The notes beneath the pieces were generated by a model. It was not told where the DNA came from. It was given only the letters and a program-made list of their open reading frames with translations, and did not search any database. From positions 2,066,001-2,130,000 of the forward strand of contig NC_091870.1 in assembly GCF_019399895.1 (NCBI RefSeq): a DNA stretch of 64,000 nt, written 5' to 3'. The stretch comes from Cardiocondyla obscurior (lineage: Eukaryota > Arthropoda > Insecta > Hymenoptera > Formicidae). Numbering within the stretch: the stretch's first letter is position 1; the number at the start of each line of letters is the position of its first letter. The translations under genes were made by a program, and so were the position numbers. Shown here piece by piece: positions 1 through 12,600 of the stretch.

Positions 1-3000
1 CGTAAAGCAAAGGGGGCAGCTGACGCTACGATTGACGCGATTCATTGCAATTTGTTGAAATAAAAAAATATTAAAAGAGTGCGTTTTATTATTTTTTTAC
101 AACCCTAGGTTCGAGCACTTGAAAATCTTCGTCCATTGAACACTCCACAAGCGCTAAATACACTCTTTCATTTCTAGTTTGCGAATTTTTTCGCGAATTG
201 GAATATTTGAATTGACGAAATATCCTTTCAAATAAACTCTCTGCAAATCGAAATTGCTTTGAAAAAGTGATTTTAGTCGCACGGAAACATAAAGCGATAT
301 GTTGTTAAAAAAAAAAAAATTTTTTTTTTTTTTAGATCAGAAAACAATTTGACAACAAAATCGTTAACATTTTTACATAAAAACACAACTTTATGCGAAT
401 AAAAGGTCGAGCTGGTATGCAAATATCAACGGGGCTCCGGGGCTGCCCCAATTTTATTTGTGCCGTTGCAATTCCGAATCGCGATATCCCGTAGATTTAA
501 CCACGCTTGTTAAAGATGAGGTCATGAACCTTGATGCTCAGCCATTGGAACGATGCGGGGTAATTGTCACGATTAATTATTCCGTGATTTTCTTTATTCC
601 GAAAGCGGATCGGATAGCTAGTTCAGTTCAGGTTAACGGAAGTCGGAAAGCTACGCTGGGTAATTTAGTGCTTGCGGTTGTTATCGATTATCGAATGCGC
701 GACTCGTTGCCAATAAGTATTTGCGCCGCGGGACATAAATATATCGCCCACAACGAAAAGCTGTGATTTGAGACACAACAAAATATCGGCCATCTAAATA
801 TTGCGGCGTTACATTTATCTTGACGCTTGACGTAAAATAATATTTTTTTTTCTCTCTCTCTCTTTAATTTGTTTTAACGTTGACAGATAAATAAAAAAAA
901 TCTTAGAAATTTTATCGCGAATAGAAACGCTACGAAATAATTTTAAATAGTTGCAAGTACTACATTTGCGGTGTATAAACGCGCTCAGTGGTCCGCACAG
1001 TTACATCCTTGGAGACAACCAGACGCTATGAAACTTCATTGTTACGCGATTCCCGGAGTAGATTAGCACATTGAGATAAGAACGGATACCATCCCTTATA
1101 CATATGTGTACCTCTAATTTGCGATTTGTAACATGCTACATTGATAATACACTGTGACTTTAAAACAGACCGATCTCGTTCATGCCAAATATAATATCGT
1201 ATTTAAACTTAACATACGTATATAATGTATTCTATTACTTTTGAAGTATCAAATCAATAATTTTTATTATTACTGGAGAAGAAATTAAAAAAACAATAAT
1301 TTTACAACTCGTAAGCTGTACTTAAACACGCCTTGTTATTGAGAAATTTATGATATTCTGACAGGCGACAAAGCCCAGCAGCATAAATAACGATCAGGTA
1401 CAGTCCGTGACTCGCCCTTCCGATCGAGCACAAAGGAATCGAGATGGACCAAAGGGACTGACTCCCAACCTCTCTTCGATAACCCGCCCTTAACGTACCG
1501 TCCTTTTAGGCAGGTCCTTCGTGTCGGGAATCGCCTAACGAGTTGGAAAAATCAAGTCGCTTTCACCGAGACCGAACGTTGCTTTTGCGTTGCCGTAAAA
1601 TTCTGTCTAATTAACCGTAAAAATAACGAGATTTTTATAACGTCGTCGCAAACTACCGTCATGATCGATTTATAAAATTTGGGGATGCAAATGGGACAGC
1701 GAAGTAAAAATAAAGGGCGAAATTTTTACTCTCGGAACAAAAACGAAAATAAAGCTGGAATTGATTCATTGGTAAATAATTAAGCCGAGACTTCGGTCCG
1801 TTCATTTATATGTATTATATATATCTCTTTCTTTCAACCGTGTTTTTCTATTTTTTATAATTAAGTCGCGAGTAAATGAAATAAAACAGTATCGTTCTTA
1901 AAACGGATCCTGTTGAGACTTAATTAGAAAGCGAGATCCTGTTACTTTTGTAACAGAATCTCGCTTTCTAATTAAGAGCAAGTAAATGTAAATTTTTCCG
2001 ACTCTTTTAACCCGAACTTTTTCAACTCTTTCGACGTTAAATAGCAATTAAATTCTTCGCTATATTTTCCCTACGGGATAATCAGTATGTCCCTTTTTCC
2101 CCCCCTTCTTTTCCCCCCCTCCCTTCTTTCTATTTTCACGAGCTTCGTATTTCACGTGCTTTCAATTAACTTGAAGCACATGCTGTCATATAAAACGTAA
2201 AAAGGAGGACCCGATTGTTAGCTTACTGAGTTTTGAAGGCTTGGTATCGAGATAAAACGATAAGACAGCTTATCGGACCAAGGGGGAGAGCGGAGCCCTT
2301 GGCTCGAGGGTGCGCCGTCAGATTTGTCTCGTTAAAGTTCGCATTGTGTCTGCCTATGGTCGATTTACGCTCTCTCGTTAGAGTCATTCGCCGTCTTCCG
2401 TTACTTTCTTAGGCTTTTCCAAGAATTCTGGTATTCTTTTTCTCCTTTTCCACGAGCTAATAAGCTTCTACCGAGATCACAATGCGTTGCCGTTGTTTAC
2501 GCGACTGGCGGTATTACATCTATACGATGGCAAAAAAAATATACCGGAAAAGAAGTAAAAATAAAAAAGCGATAAATATACACGGTAAAAAAATTTTCTA
2601 AAACGTGAGACAAGACTAGCGCGATACACTTCGGAATAATTCGATGACATTTTTGTGTAAAAATGTTACAGAAAATGGCGTTACGTCGTTTTTGCGTTAC
2701 CTCCGAAAACGAGTTATGTAACTTTTTTTTTTTAATTAGCTACGTCTTAAAGGAAATAAAAATGATTACCCTAAGTTCTATAAATTTGAAACTGTTTTAA
2801 CATTTTCAAAATATCTTATGCTATATAAGAGATATAATTTGATTATGCGAACTCCCCGAATAGACTCGGACATCCGTGGCTCCTTTAAGAACTTTTTTTT
2901 TTTCTCTCTCCTCGGTTTAAAATATACCGTACTTTCTCACTAACAAGAAAGTATCATTAGCAGGGATCGATAACCTTCGTCGAGCTTCTTGTCCCAACTT

Positions 3001-3857
3001 CTAAAGTTACGGCATTTAAAATTCCGTTTAAGACTCAACTTCAAAGTTTCTTCTTAGGCCGTAGAAATTACGAGCATATCGGTGCTTTACTTTTGCAGAT
3101 AGGATCATTAATTTGCAGCAACTCTTTTTATCTACAGCACTGTTTACGTTTATTAGTATTTATGTGTATCCGCGCGTATAGCTCGCAAAATATTAATAAT
3201 AGTAATAGTAATGGTAATGATAATATTACTGCATAATATGTGCTTGTAATTTTGCCATACTTTTGCAAAGTTCTAATGGTCTGTTTCGGAATAAACGCGA
3301 CAAAAAGTGCCGTTTCAAGTGCACGATAAATGTTCATATGTTTTTACACGTTATCATGCTGCCATTTTTCATTCCCTGCACATGTCGTGCATTAAATTAA
3401 CTTTTTTATCGTAAATGTGAAATATAATCGTAAATCGAGTTATATAACGTTATATTAATGTTTCAAATGAAGCAAGCGCGATATTTCATATCATTAATAA
3501 TATTGCAAAATTTATTCTTGCTATGTCATATCACATATTCTCGCTACCCACAATATAAATATTATATCATATCACGTATATATTATGCTATTAAAGCCAA
3601 TTATTTATTCCGGAAATAAAGTACGGATTTAAAAACGCTTGCTTATTGCATATACAATTATTAATTATTATTTTGCGAGCTCGGCCATGCAACGGGATGT
3701 AAAATATTAGAAATCGAAGTAATAATTACTACACTTTTCAACGTTCGCTGATTGAATATGTCCGCGATACGTATTTCGTCCCGTGCTTTTCGTGATCGGA
3801 AATTTTGCGACGCCTCACGGATATTTTATAAGGGTTCGCGTTTACTTTTTGTTACAG
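1..3857. other. Non-coding; probable intron of the gene at 3858-6811
   Basis: No exon with both splice sites and a recognisable protein was found on either strand. The exon at 3858 opens with an acceptor and needs one base from an upstream exon, so this stretch is most simply intron; the upstream exons are then outside the window or unrecognised. It contains homopolymer A/T tracts, a C-rich stretch near 2098-2125 and a strong inverted repeat at 1919-1976. The short open frame at 458-766 has no family resemblance. Confidence 0.5.
1919..1976. repeat. Near-perfect inverted repeat (27-bp arms, 4-nt loop)
   Basis: The left arm 1919-1945 and right arm 1950-1976 are reverse complements at 26 of 27 positions, with a TTTT spacer. 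The single mismatch lies about two thirds along the left arm. As RNA it would form a long uninterrupted hairpin. No flanking target-site duplication or relative elsewhere in the window was seen, so it is described only as a foldback sequence. Confidence 0.85.
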
Positions 3858-6811
3858 CAAGCTCGCCGGAGCCACGCACCTGTCCGTACTTGGGCAAATT
3901 CACGGTGACGGACGTGAATCGGAATCAACGGAACACGCGTGAAAGCCGCAGGAGCCAACACCAGCAGGAATCTCTACCTATACGACACGACGGCGAGAAA
4001 GTGCGGCACGCCCAGGAGAGGAATGAAGACCGGCGGGGTCGTAAGCTGGATTACGAGGTCGAGAAGAGGCGGGCTAACAACGAGTATCTGGTCCACGAGA
4101 GGATGGGTCGGCGGGCACGTTCGAATCGCGGCAGTACCCGGAACCGCAAGGACTACAGCCTGGAGGAGATCCCGTCGAGGAGATCCTCGGAGCTGGAGGA
4201 GACTTTCCGAGACCTGCGGGAGCGCGTGCTGCGATCGAAGGCCAGACGGTCGGGCGACCTCGAGCAGCGCATCGGCGAAAGCTCGCGCTTCAAGACGAGG
4301 CGATCGCGCGCCACCGAACATCTCGAGGATAAAACGGTCGAGGACGAAATAAATTCGAGAGACAAGATGAGCAAGGTGAACAAATCGAGAAAATACGCCA
4401 AGATAGAGGACTTCCATCCGTACGATATCGACGCGATCGAACGATTTTGGGACCCGAATGACGGCTGGAATTCTAACACGCTGCAGGTGCAGAGCGATTA
4501 TTTCGGAGATTATATGGAGATCGATAGCCCGCCGCGGAAAAGATCTACGCCGGGGAATCCGGTTGACAAAGGTATGACTTATAAAGATCTCCTGAGGATG
4601 AAGAGGGAGCTCGAAGAACACGAGAGGGACGAGGACGGCCCGGAAAAGAGAGAGAAGAGAAACGAGGACGAATCGAGATGCAACTCCGCGGAGGTGACGA
4701 CCTTAACCGTGGGCTGCTCCACAGCGGACAGAATGGAGCTTCAAAGCGACTGTGTTGACGACGACGGTATCACCGGTAATTATTTGTCCTTTCTTTTTCT
4801 TTGCCGCCGTACCGAAAACCTTGTGCCGCCTTGACTTCTTGAATACAAGCGCAGTATTCGCGTGCGACGAAGAATTATTTTTTCACGGTATTTCAAGCAT
4901 TGAATTCGACACGGTTTAAAAAAAGTGTCTTTAACCTTAGAGCGACCGGTGATTATATATTATAATCTCAACATAATTTATTTCAACAAGAATTTTTTCT
5001 AAGAATAAAATTTTACATCTCCGGTTTTTTTTTTTTAATTAATTGTACTTTTTACAAAAAAAAAAATAACAACACCGAATAGATAAAAAATAAGACTCTA
5101 TTCGCGTAATAATCGCGAAATGTCTTTTCAGAAAATTTACATTGATATTAATTAAGTCGGTATTAACAGTAAAGCTCCTCGCAAACGACGCAATACTTAT
5201 CGCGCTTACGAAAATATTATCCAGCGACAGAATGACGAATTGGACCCTTTCAACGTTAAAGCGACGGTATTAACGCGCGCGCGGGCTTCTTATCGAGCCA
5301 AAAACTCGCGCCCCGTTTATCAATCCCGGTAATGTCGTAACTTCATTACGACGGTCGAAGTGATACTCGAGCGCTCTTCTCCGTCGCGATTCCGCATCAA
5401 GATCTGAATGTTTAAAAGAACCGCGAGGCATGTCCACCCCCCTCCCCCCTCCTCCCTTTTCCCGCTATATAGAGTGGCGTCCCGTGGATTCCCTCCCGAC
5501 CCTTGACACCGTCCAAGTTTATTTCGGGGTGGAATAATGGCACTCGAAGGGTAACGGCCGTCGAGACGCTAGTCTCCCTCGCCTGCGACCCGTTATTATC
5601 CCGAAACTTTCTCCGACCGACCCCTCCGTGTTTCGCGAAGACCTCTGGCAACCCCGTGCTTTCGCTTTGCCTTCCAGCCTATTCCTGCCACGGTAGATGG
5701 TTCGACGCCGAAGGCACGCAGTTCGTAATCGCCACCCCGTTGGCGCGCAGAACAGCATGGTCGAATAGCGAGAACAACAGAGCGCAACCCTACAGGAATA
5801 GCCGTAGACTATGCTTCATGTACAAAGAGAGCGGGGGAGTTGTCAGTTTGACTGCCAGCCCCATAGCGTGTCAGAGGGGCATCCCGCCGCCCGCGCCGAT
5901 GTTGGCCTTCAACGCTACTAGCACCGGTAAGTGGCAACCTCCGTCAACCCTCTCGCTTTCCGTCGCTGCGCCATTTCATCCCCGGATTAGCATTAACGCG
6001 AGAACATTAGGTACGAGCGCACGCAAACACGGTCTGCCATATCGCGTTAGAGGCGTTGTCTTCAATTCGCCGATACTTTATTACGCGTTGTTCGATGAGA
6101 TGCGAAACAGATGAAAATTTAGTTGCAAAAGTAAAGTAGAATTTTTCTTTTTTTAATAAAATGTTGTATATATAAAATATAAATTTTATACTAATTTTTC
6201 TTTTTTTTTATTTCTTTTTTTTTTTTCTTTTCTTTTTGTAATTTATATTGACAAATTTATTGCAGCTATGCAATACCGAGAGAAGATGACGGGGTTTTCC
6301 TTCTTTTCGCGAAACGTTCAATATATTCCAATAATTTCTCTACGTGACGTGAAGGCTGTGCCATCGAATCGAAATCGCGGAGTCAGCGATTGTCATCCAT
6401 TGCGCCGCTCGAAATCTCGCGGAGGGTGTGTGACAGCCGCGCATAATCTAGCGCGACATTCGCGTAGCTCTCGGTGACAAATAGACTGCGACAACGCGTT
6501 GATAAACGCTGAGTTATGTGTTACTAGACCTAAGGCTATCTTGCAGACGCGAAATAACCGTTAAATATGGAATACATATTATCCTAGAGTTAATTGCGTA
6601 ACGTAGATGCCATTTGTTTTACGAACAGCCTGTGTTGCTAACAATACTGAATGGACTGCTATCGTGTGAACGAAAATACATTGCGGGGTAGTAAAAGTTC
6701 AACGTTTCTGTCGTTTCAGGCCAGTGCATGGAAAGGAACGGCGGACAGATCGGCCGATCGACGTACCTGACGATCGTTCTGCTGACGGCGGTCGCCGCGA
6801 TATTCAGGTGA
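3858..6811 (+). CDS. Uncharacterised Cys-containing surface protein, C-terminal exons (partial)
   Basis: Three exons are joined in phase: 3858-4775, 5678-5926 and 6720-6811, giving 418 residues and a TGA stop. Each junction splits a codon after its first base, and all six splice borders are AG/GT. The translated order is a first block TCPYLGKFTV (Cys at about residue 8), an Arg/Glu/Lys-rich stretch at about residues 17-270, a second block CNSAEVTTLTVGC from residue 274, then CHGRWFDAEGTQFV, further cysteines and the block AFNATSTGQC. The last 16 residues are a hydrophobic run (TYLTIVLLTAVAAIF) ending in a single Arg, as in a GPI-anchor signal or very short C-terminal membrane anchor. The cysteine blocks resemble a group of insect secreted/surface proteins that I recall as carrying Pfam DUF7042-DUF7045 domains; that assignment is from memory and uncertain. 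Function is unknown. The N-terminus and any signal peptide are not in view. Possible poly(A) signals lie at 7760-7765 and 8496-8501. Confidence 0.75.
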
Positions 6812-9447
6812 TTCTAATCGAAAGCGCGACAATTATTCGAAATCAATTTATAAAAAAAACCGAACACGAACGCGGTGTCGGACACTCGGTAAAAAGTATT
6901 CGCGACACAGTGATCGGCCACGGCTCGATCGATCGAGCGCGCGCGAAGAAGTTGCAGATGAATGTGATCTTGGATGGTGAGAACGGGAGAGACGCGGGAA
7001 AGGAGCTTATCGACCGGTTTAGACAATCGTGCTCGTGTAGCTCCTGTTAGTTTCTTCGAACTGTCGGGAAAAACTCGCGTTCGCGCGATCGTAGCTCTGT
7101 AGGCCGAGAAAAAGCGGCCGCGTCGCCGATGATACAGATAAGGAGTAACGAATGACGGACGACAAGATCGTACGAAGGATCATCTTGCGAAGAATCGACG
7201 AAAGGACCAGGAAAAAAAAAAAAACCAAGCGTTAAAAAAGGAAAGTCGAAGCATCATCGAGGGCAAGTTCGGCGGCGTCGATCGAAACGATCGAGAGAAC
7301 GTGAGTTTTCCCCGGCCGGTAGATTTTTTTACATAGCGCGTAGGCACTAAGGTTGAAGTTGAAGCGACGTTATTAGGCGATTTTTATGGTTAGGCCATAT
7401 CACGATCGGTATCGCGACGAACGATGCGGACCTCAGCCGAAGACGAAGAACCGCGATTCACCCTCGCAAGATCGTTCGTTTCGGAGTCCTCTCGTTCTAG
7501 CCGATAAGAACGCGCAAACCGTTACTTTTTAGAACGAACAGAAAAAGATAACTACTACGAAGAGACTATATTCTCGATAAGTGTAAAAAAAAAAAACTAA
7601 TAATAAAAAAAAAACGAAACAGATGGAAGAAGCATTTACTCGGTAAATATTTTCTTCGCCGAGCGCGCACGCTCATTTCTTTGCTCATTCTCGGGCATGT
7701 ACCCTCAATAAGTACCGAGTATTCGATGATACGCGTAATAATTATATCGATTAATTACAAATAAATACCACCCTGTCGTTTTTTGTTTGTTTTTTTTTTC
7801 TTTTTTTTTTTCGACGGTTTGACATGGATTCCCGTTTGTCCTGAAGTGATGCTGCGAAGGGTGAAGGGAAATGGGTTGCGGGTGAGCCGTTCGTTCACCG
7901 TGGTACGAGAAATGAAGACGGTGACCCCCTTAATTAGCACGCCGGAGTTCGATGAGAACAAACGCGAACGATTACTTCACCCCGAAGCAAGTCGGAAAAT
8001 TAAGGAAGGCCGAGAAATTATTAAACGAGGCTGGAGAACCCTCCGCTCTGAATGTCACCGTTGGTACACCGGCTTTCTCTTTCTCGGGGGGAAGGGGGAC
8101 TCGCACGGCTCACCACATTTTTCTTTATTCATGCGTCGAGAGGGGCATCGCCGAGGAAATCGCGCGTCGCGGCGCGTCCCTCCGCGCGAGAGAGGCAGAC
8201 GGGTGATCCTTTGATCTATATTTTCGCTTCATTAGCATCTCGTTAGACACGGCGCGCAAATGCAAACCCCCCCGCCTGATCCTAAGTTTTTATTCGCCGG
8301 GGATAAAGATCGCGTGCGATGTCACCGTCAAGTCGGGGGAGACTGCCTTTAACGTTAAATGTGCGGTGGCGCCGCGACGTCTTTCTCTTTTATGAGCAAT
8401 CGATTAGCTTAATTAACGGCGGGATGCCCCGCGAACGATATCTCTTCGGCGGTGACCCGGCCCGGCGCGAACACGTTAATGTTTAAGCAATAAGCAATAA
8501 AGCTACACGAAACATGTATACAAAAAAACAAAAAAAAAAAAAAAAAAAAACGTACACACGCAGATTTACACATATACATTTACGTGGCAACGGTACGCTC
8601 GAGAGAACGGTGATAACGAGGAAGACGTTGCACTTAGTGGAATCGAGCGTGAAAGCGTTAACTCGAAGAAGGACCTTAATCGGTTCCGTTTTCCGCGATT
8701 AATGACGACAGAAGAAGGCCAGACGCGACGACGGTGTAGGACGCTACGATATTATTGTAACTAATACAGAGTCTATATTATATATATTATTGTACAACCA
8801 TCTTTGTAATAATTAAGCTGTAATCGAGTGACGAGAGATGTAGACGGAAGAGACAAACGAAGAGAGAGAGAGAGAGAAAGTTAGGAACAACAGAAAGAGC
8901 GCGTGTGTGAGAATTAAAGCGTGCATGTGTGCGAAAATGAACGGAGGCGAGAATGAGAACGAGAGAGGGGGGAGAAATTAAGGGGGCATGAAAAAGAGTG
9001 AACCATAGGGGGAGAGAGAGAAAAAAAAAACAAGAAAAAAAAGAAAAAAGCCAATTGCTATTTTAGCACTTTTTCAATCGCGTCGTACGTAATTTCTACT
9101 CCATTAAGATTTTCTATCGGATTTCGGTTTAATCAATCAACAACGTCAGCGAGATCGATTCTTGAGAGGAAGCCCGGACTCAACAAATACGATGAAAATC
9201 TCATCGAGCCATCATTCGCCGTTTGTTCATCCGCGTCCAATTATTTTGTTCTTTCGCCCGTCGATCTCGATTGGAATTGCTCGCGACGCCGTGACCGACA
9301 TTCCCGTGAATTTCATTGATCCGCATTATTTGCATTAGTCGCGCCTTCGTCTTCGGGCGAACGTCGGGATTGTTAAACGTCGCGTGTTATTTCACGCCTT
9401 CTCAAGAATTCTCTCGGGCAACGCACTTTGTCGGGCGGCAGTGTCTC

Positions 9448-9628
9448 CGTTTCAGGGTTCTCAGAAGAGAGGGGACCGATAGATTTTCGTTGACCTCTCA
9501 AGTGGTGCGCAGCGAGGACATTATGATCAGTGTCACCGTTTCAGGGTTCTCAGAAGAGAGGGACCGATCGATTTTCGTTTAGCTCTCAGCGAGTGGTATA
9601 CCGTCGAGATATTATATTGTCAGTGCGC
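9448..9628. repeat. Two-copy tandem duplication, 89-bp period
   Basis: A unit beginning CGTTTCAGGGTTCTCAGAAG at 9448 recurs at 9537. The first ~45 bp are almost identical, including the following GACCGAT and ATTTTCGTT; the rest is more diverged. It lies outside any recognised exon. Confidence 0.8.
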
Positions 9629-12600
9629 ACAATTGCGAGTAGTGCGAACTCGTGTTACGAACGAGTGGCGCATTCTGATTTTTCACCAACAGCTAGGACT
9701 TAGGCTACTTAGGACACTTAGCGGTTATCACATTAGGAGCCATACTGTACCTACGAGCGCAATGTATACATATATATAGCGTATATGAAGTAGTGTTAAT
9801 ATCGGGTCTAGCCGTTAAGGTTTCTCTAGCTTCTTAGGGATAATAAGCTCATTGTGAACAGCAATCAGATCTGATCCAAGTGCCCCGCGGTCACGAATCA
9901 CCTACGCAATCCCGATAAAACCCGATCGTCAATCTCGTGTCTAATGACGACGCGATATCCGTGATAACTGAAAGTCTCGAGTTGACGGAGTGTGCGACTG
10001 TCGATTAAAAAAAAAAAAAAGAAATACGAGAAAAACTCGATAACGATTTTTCTATTGTCCTTAAAAATTAGGGGGGAAAAAATTAAATTTCTCCAACTTT
10101 TAATGTCAATTCTCGCGAACCAGACAACGAATTAAATCGGTGATTTGACCCTTTAAATCGATAAACTGCGAATAGATAGAGAATATGTTCCGCATGATTC
10201 GAGAACCATTCAAAACCCCAATATATTAATTGAAATTTTTCAAATATTGATGAAATCGTTCTGTAATAAACACAGCCTACAGCAATTACACATATATGTA
10301 CGTATAAATGTTTCATACAACATATTACATCTATGTTACGTAGCTGTTACATTTGTGTTTACTGGGTCGTATCTCTGAATTAGATTTATCGTATATAGCT
10401 GCGTTGTCAATCGGAATATCAATTGTTTGCTTTCCGCTATATCGCGGTCAGCGAAAGAATAAATATTTAATTCCATGCGTTGTTAAAACGCAAATGATTA
10501 TATCACGCCTAAAATCATGCAAACTTCGAGTCGGCATTTTTTTATTTAAATGATCAAAAGTATAATAATACAGAAAAAAGCAGATTACAGGCGGTGTATT
10601 AAAAAAAAAAAAAAAAAGATCAGAATAGTTATCGAAACATTGATTATATTATTTTACTTGCGTTCCTTCGTTTCTTATCTTTTTCTCAATTTCTTTTTTT
10701 CCGAATTTTACGTAATGTAAACGCGAAACGCGTGGATTTTTTCGAAAATAAAAAAGATCGCGATTTAAGAATGGAAAATATGAGAACGTAGCTAGCTAAA
10801 CATTCGAATATTCTATTATTTTCGATTTGCCTGGCGCAAACAACGTTGAGGGATTCAATAATTAGCAGAGCATCCCCAAACATCGTTACTAACCCCGACC
10901 GCCTCCGCTCGATTCTCTCTTTCTCTCTCACTTTCCTCCTCCCCCTCTTGCCAAACATTATGCACGGCATTTAATGAGATTGATGCAATCGTCCGATGCA
11001 TTTAATCCTGCCAATTTACATTGCGCCCTAATATCGTGCGCGAGCATTCCGCTAATGGAGTCGCTAATGAGAAACAGAAACATTCTCCTCGCTCGTTGTT
11101 GTTTTCGATAGATTAGACAACCATCGGCAGAAAATTACAAACAAACCCTCCATCCGAGAGAAAATTCACACTTTATTTCGGCACGCCAATCGTCGACGGA
11201 TTTTTATTTTATTACAACTAAAATTGCATTAATATAAAATATTTATTAGAACCGAGACACGAGTTAAGATTTTACATAAATTGCAACGAAATTTAATCGT
11301 TACTTAAAAAAAAAGAAAGAAATTATTTAATTATCTTCTTTAATTATTATAATATTTTTTTCCTACGCGTATTTTGCTTCCTCGTCAGAATTTAAATATG
11401 CAAGCTCCATTTAGCGGAACATGTTCGAAAGTTATTCGTAGCAGCGGTATTTTTGTTCAAAGCATGCCACTCGGCGAAGCTCGTTGCAACAATCCCCCGG
11501 ACGACTGTAAGACGCGCTTCTCACGAACGCGTTGTGCGCGGTTGATTTCACCGCACTGCGGATGCGGCTTCGAAACCGATGTGAATACCGACCCGGGATT
11601 AGAGCACCACGTGCAGCAATAGTCCAAGCCGCGCGGCGTACCGACGATTAACGATTTTATGGAAGCTCGTCTGATGGGATTATCAGATTACTTCCGTGTT
11701 GGCGCGAGTACTCCGCGCTCAGTATATTGCTCTCCGCGCCGCGGATTACGTTCTCATTCTTAAGATCGACCCTGCCACCGACTGTGTCACTTGAGAGATT
11801 CGGTATACGTCCCCGGCAACCTCGAGTCACGAGAAAATTGGCCTCGTGACAAACGGACGATTCGAGCGCATGAGATCATCGACCCCGCTTTAATAAGTCA
11901 AACGTTTCGACGATGGCCAGATAAATAAGCGTATTACGCGATATTTTCATCACGCACATTAATTTTATATATATATATCTTTACTTTTATTACAAAATAT
12001 ATCGACAGCAGACGCTTAAAAAAAAGAAAAAGAGAAAGAACAGATATAATTTCCAACGTTAATAAATTTAAATCAATTTCAAATAATCTCGCTGTTGCTA
12101 TTATTATTACGTTATCATTTTTCGATTGATAAACGGAGCGGCGAGATACGAAACCGATTTCCGACCTTTCTCCTTAAAAAAAAAAGTCGAAAAAAAAAGC
12201 AATGGGTGTGCTCGCGAAGTTGCAATTTATATCGTCATAAATATATTTACGGTTATGACTCCGATATCGCTAAACGCACGACGCTTTATTTCATAGCTTC
12301 CGGAAATATTGTAGATTCGTCGACTTCCCGCGCCCCTCTAGGATCGATACGTCGATAAAATCCCGCCTACCCGTACACGGTCGTTGGAAAACAATTCTGT
12401 GCTTATTTCCCTTCGCGAATCATACGCATATCCGGCCTACGAAAAAAAATAAAACGAGGGGAAGTATCGGAATATCCGATCCGCGGCGACGGTTCGCATC
12501 TCGTGTCAGTATCCTTCGCGCGCGTTATCAAAAACGATCCGTCCGTCAGGACCGCCGCAAAAGTCAATCTACGTATACCTTGCATCAACATATACGTCGT

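Noticed and set aside
458..766. Open frame of 102 codons
   Set aside because: No recognisable family, no splice context and composition like the surrounding intron.
1919..1976. Hairpin considered as a microRNA precursor
   Set aside because: The stem is almost perfect with a 4-nt loop, and the flanks do not extend the pairing, unlike animal pre-miRNAs.
3974..4621. Long minus-strand open frame
   Set aside because: It is the antisense shadow of the Arg-rich exon 3858-4775, which has phase-matched splice partners.
5519..5787. Minus-strand open frames near 5.6 kb
   Set aside because: Antisense to the coding exon and its GC-rich flank; no features of their own.
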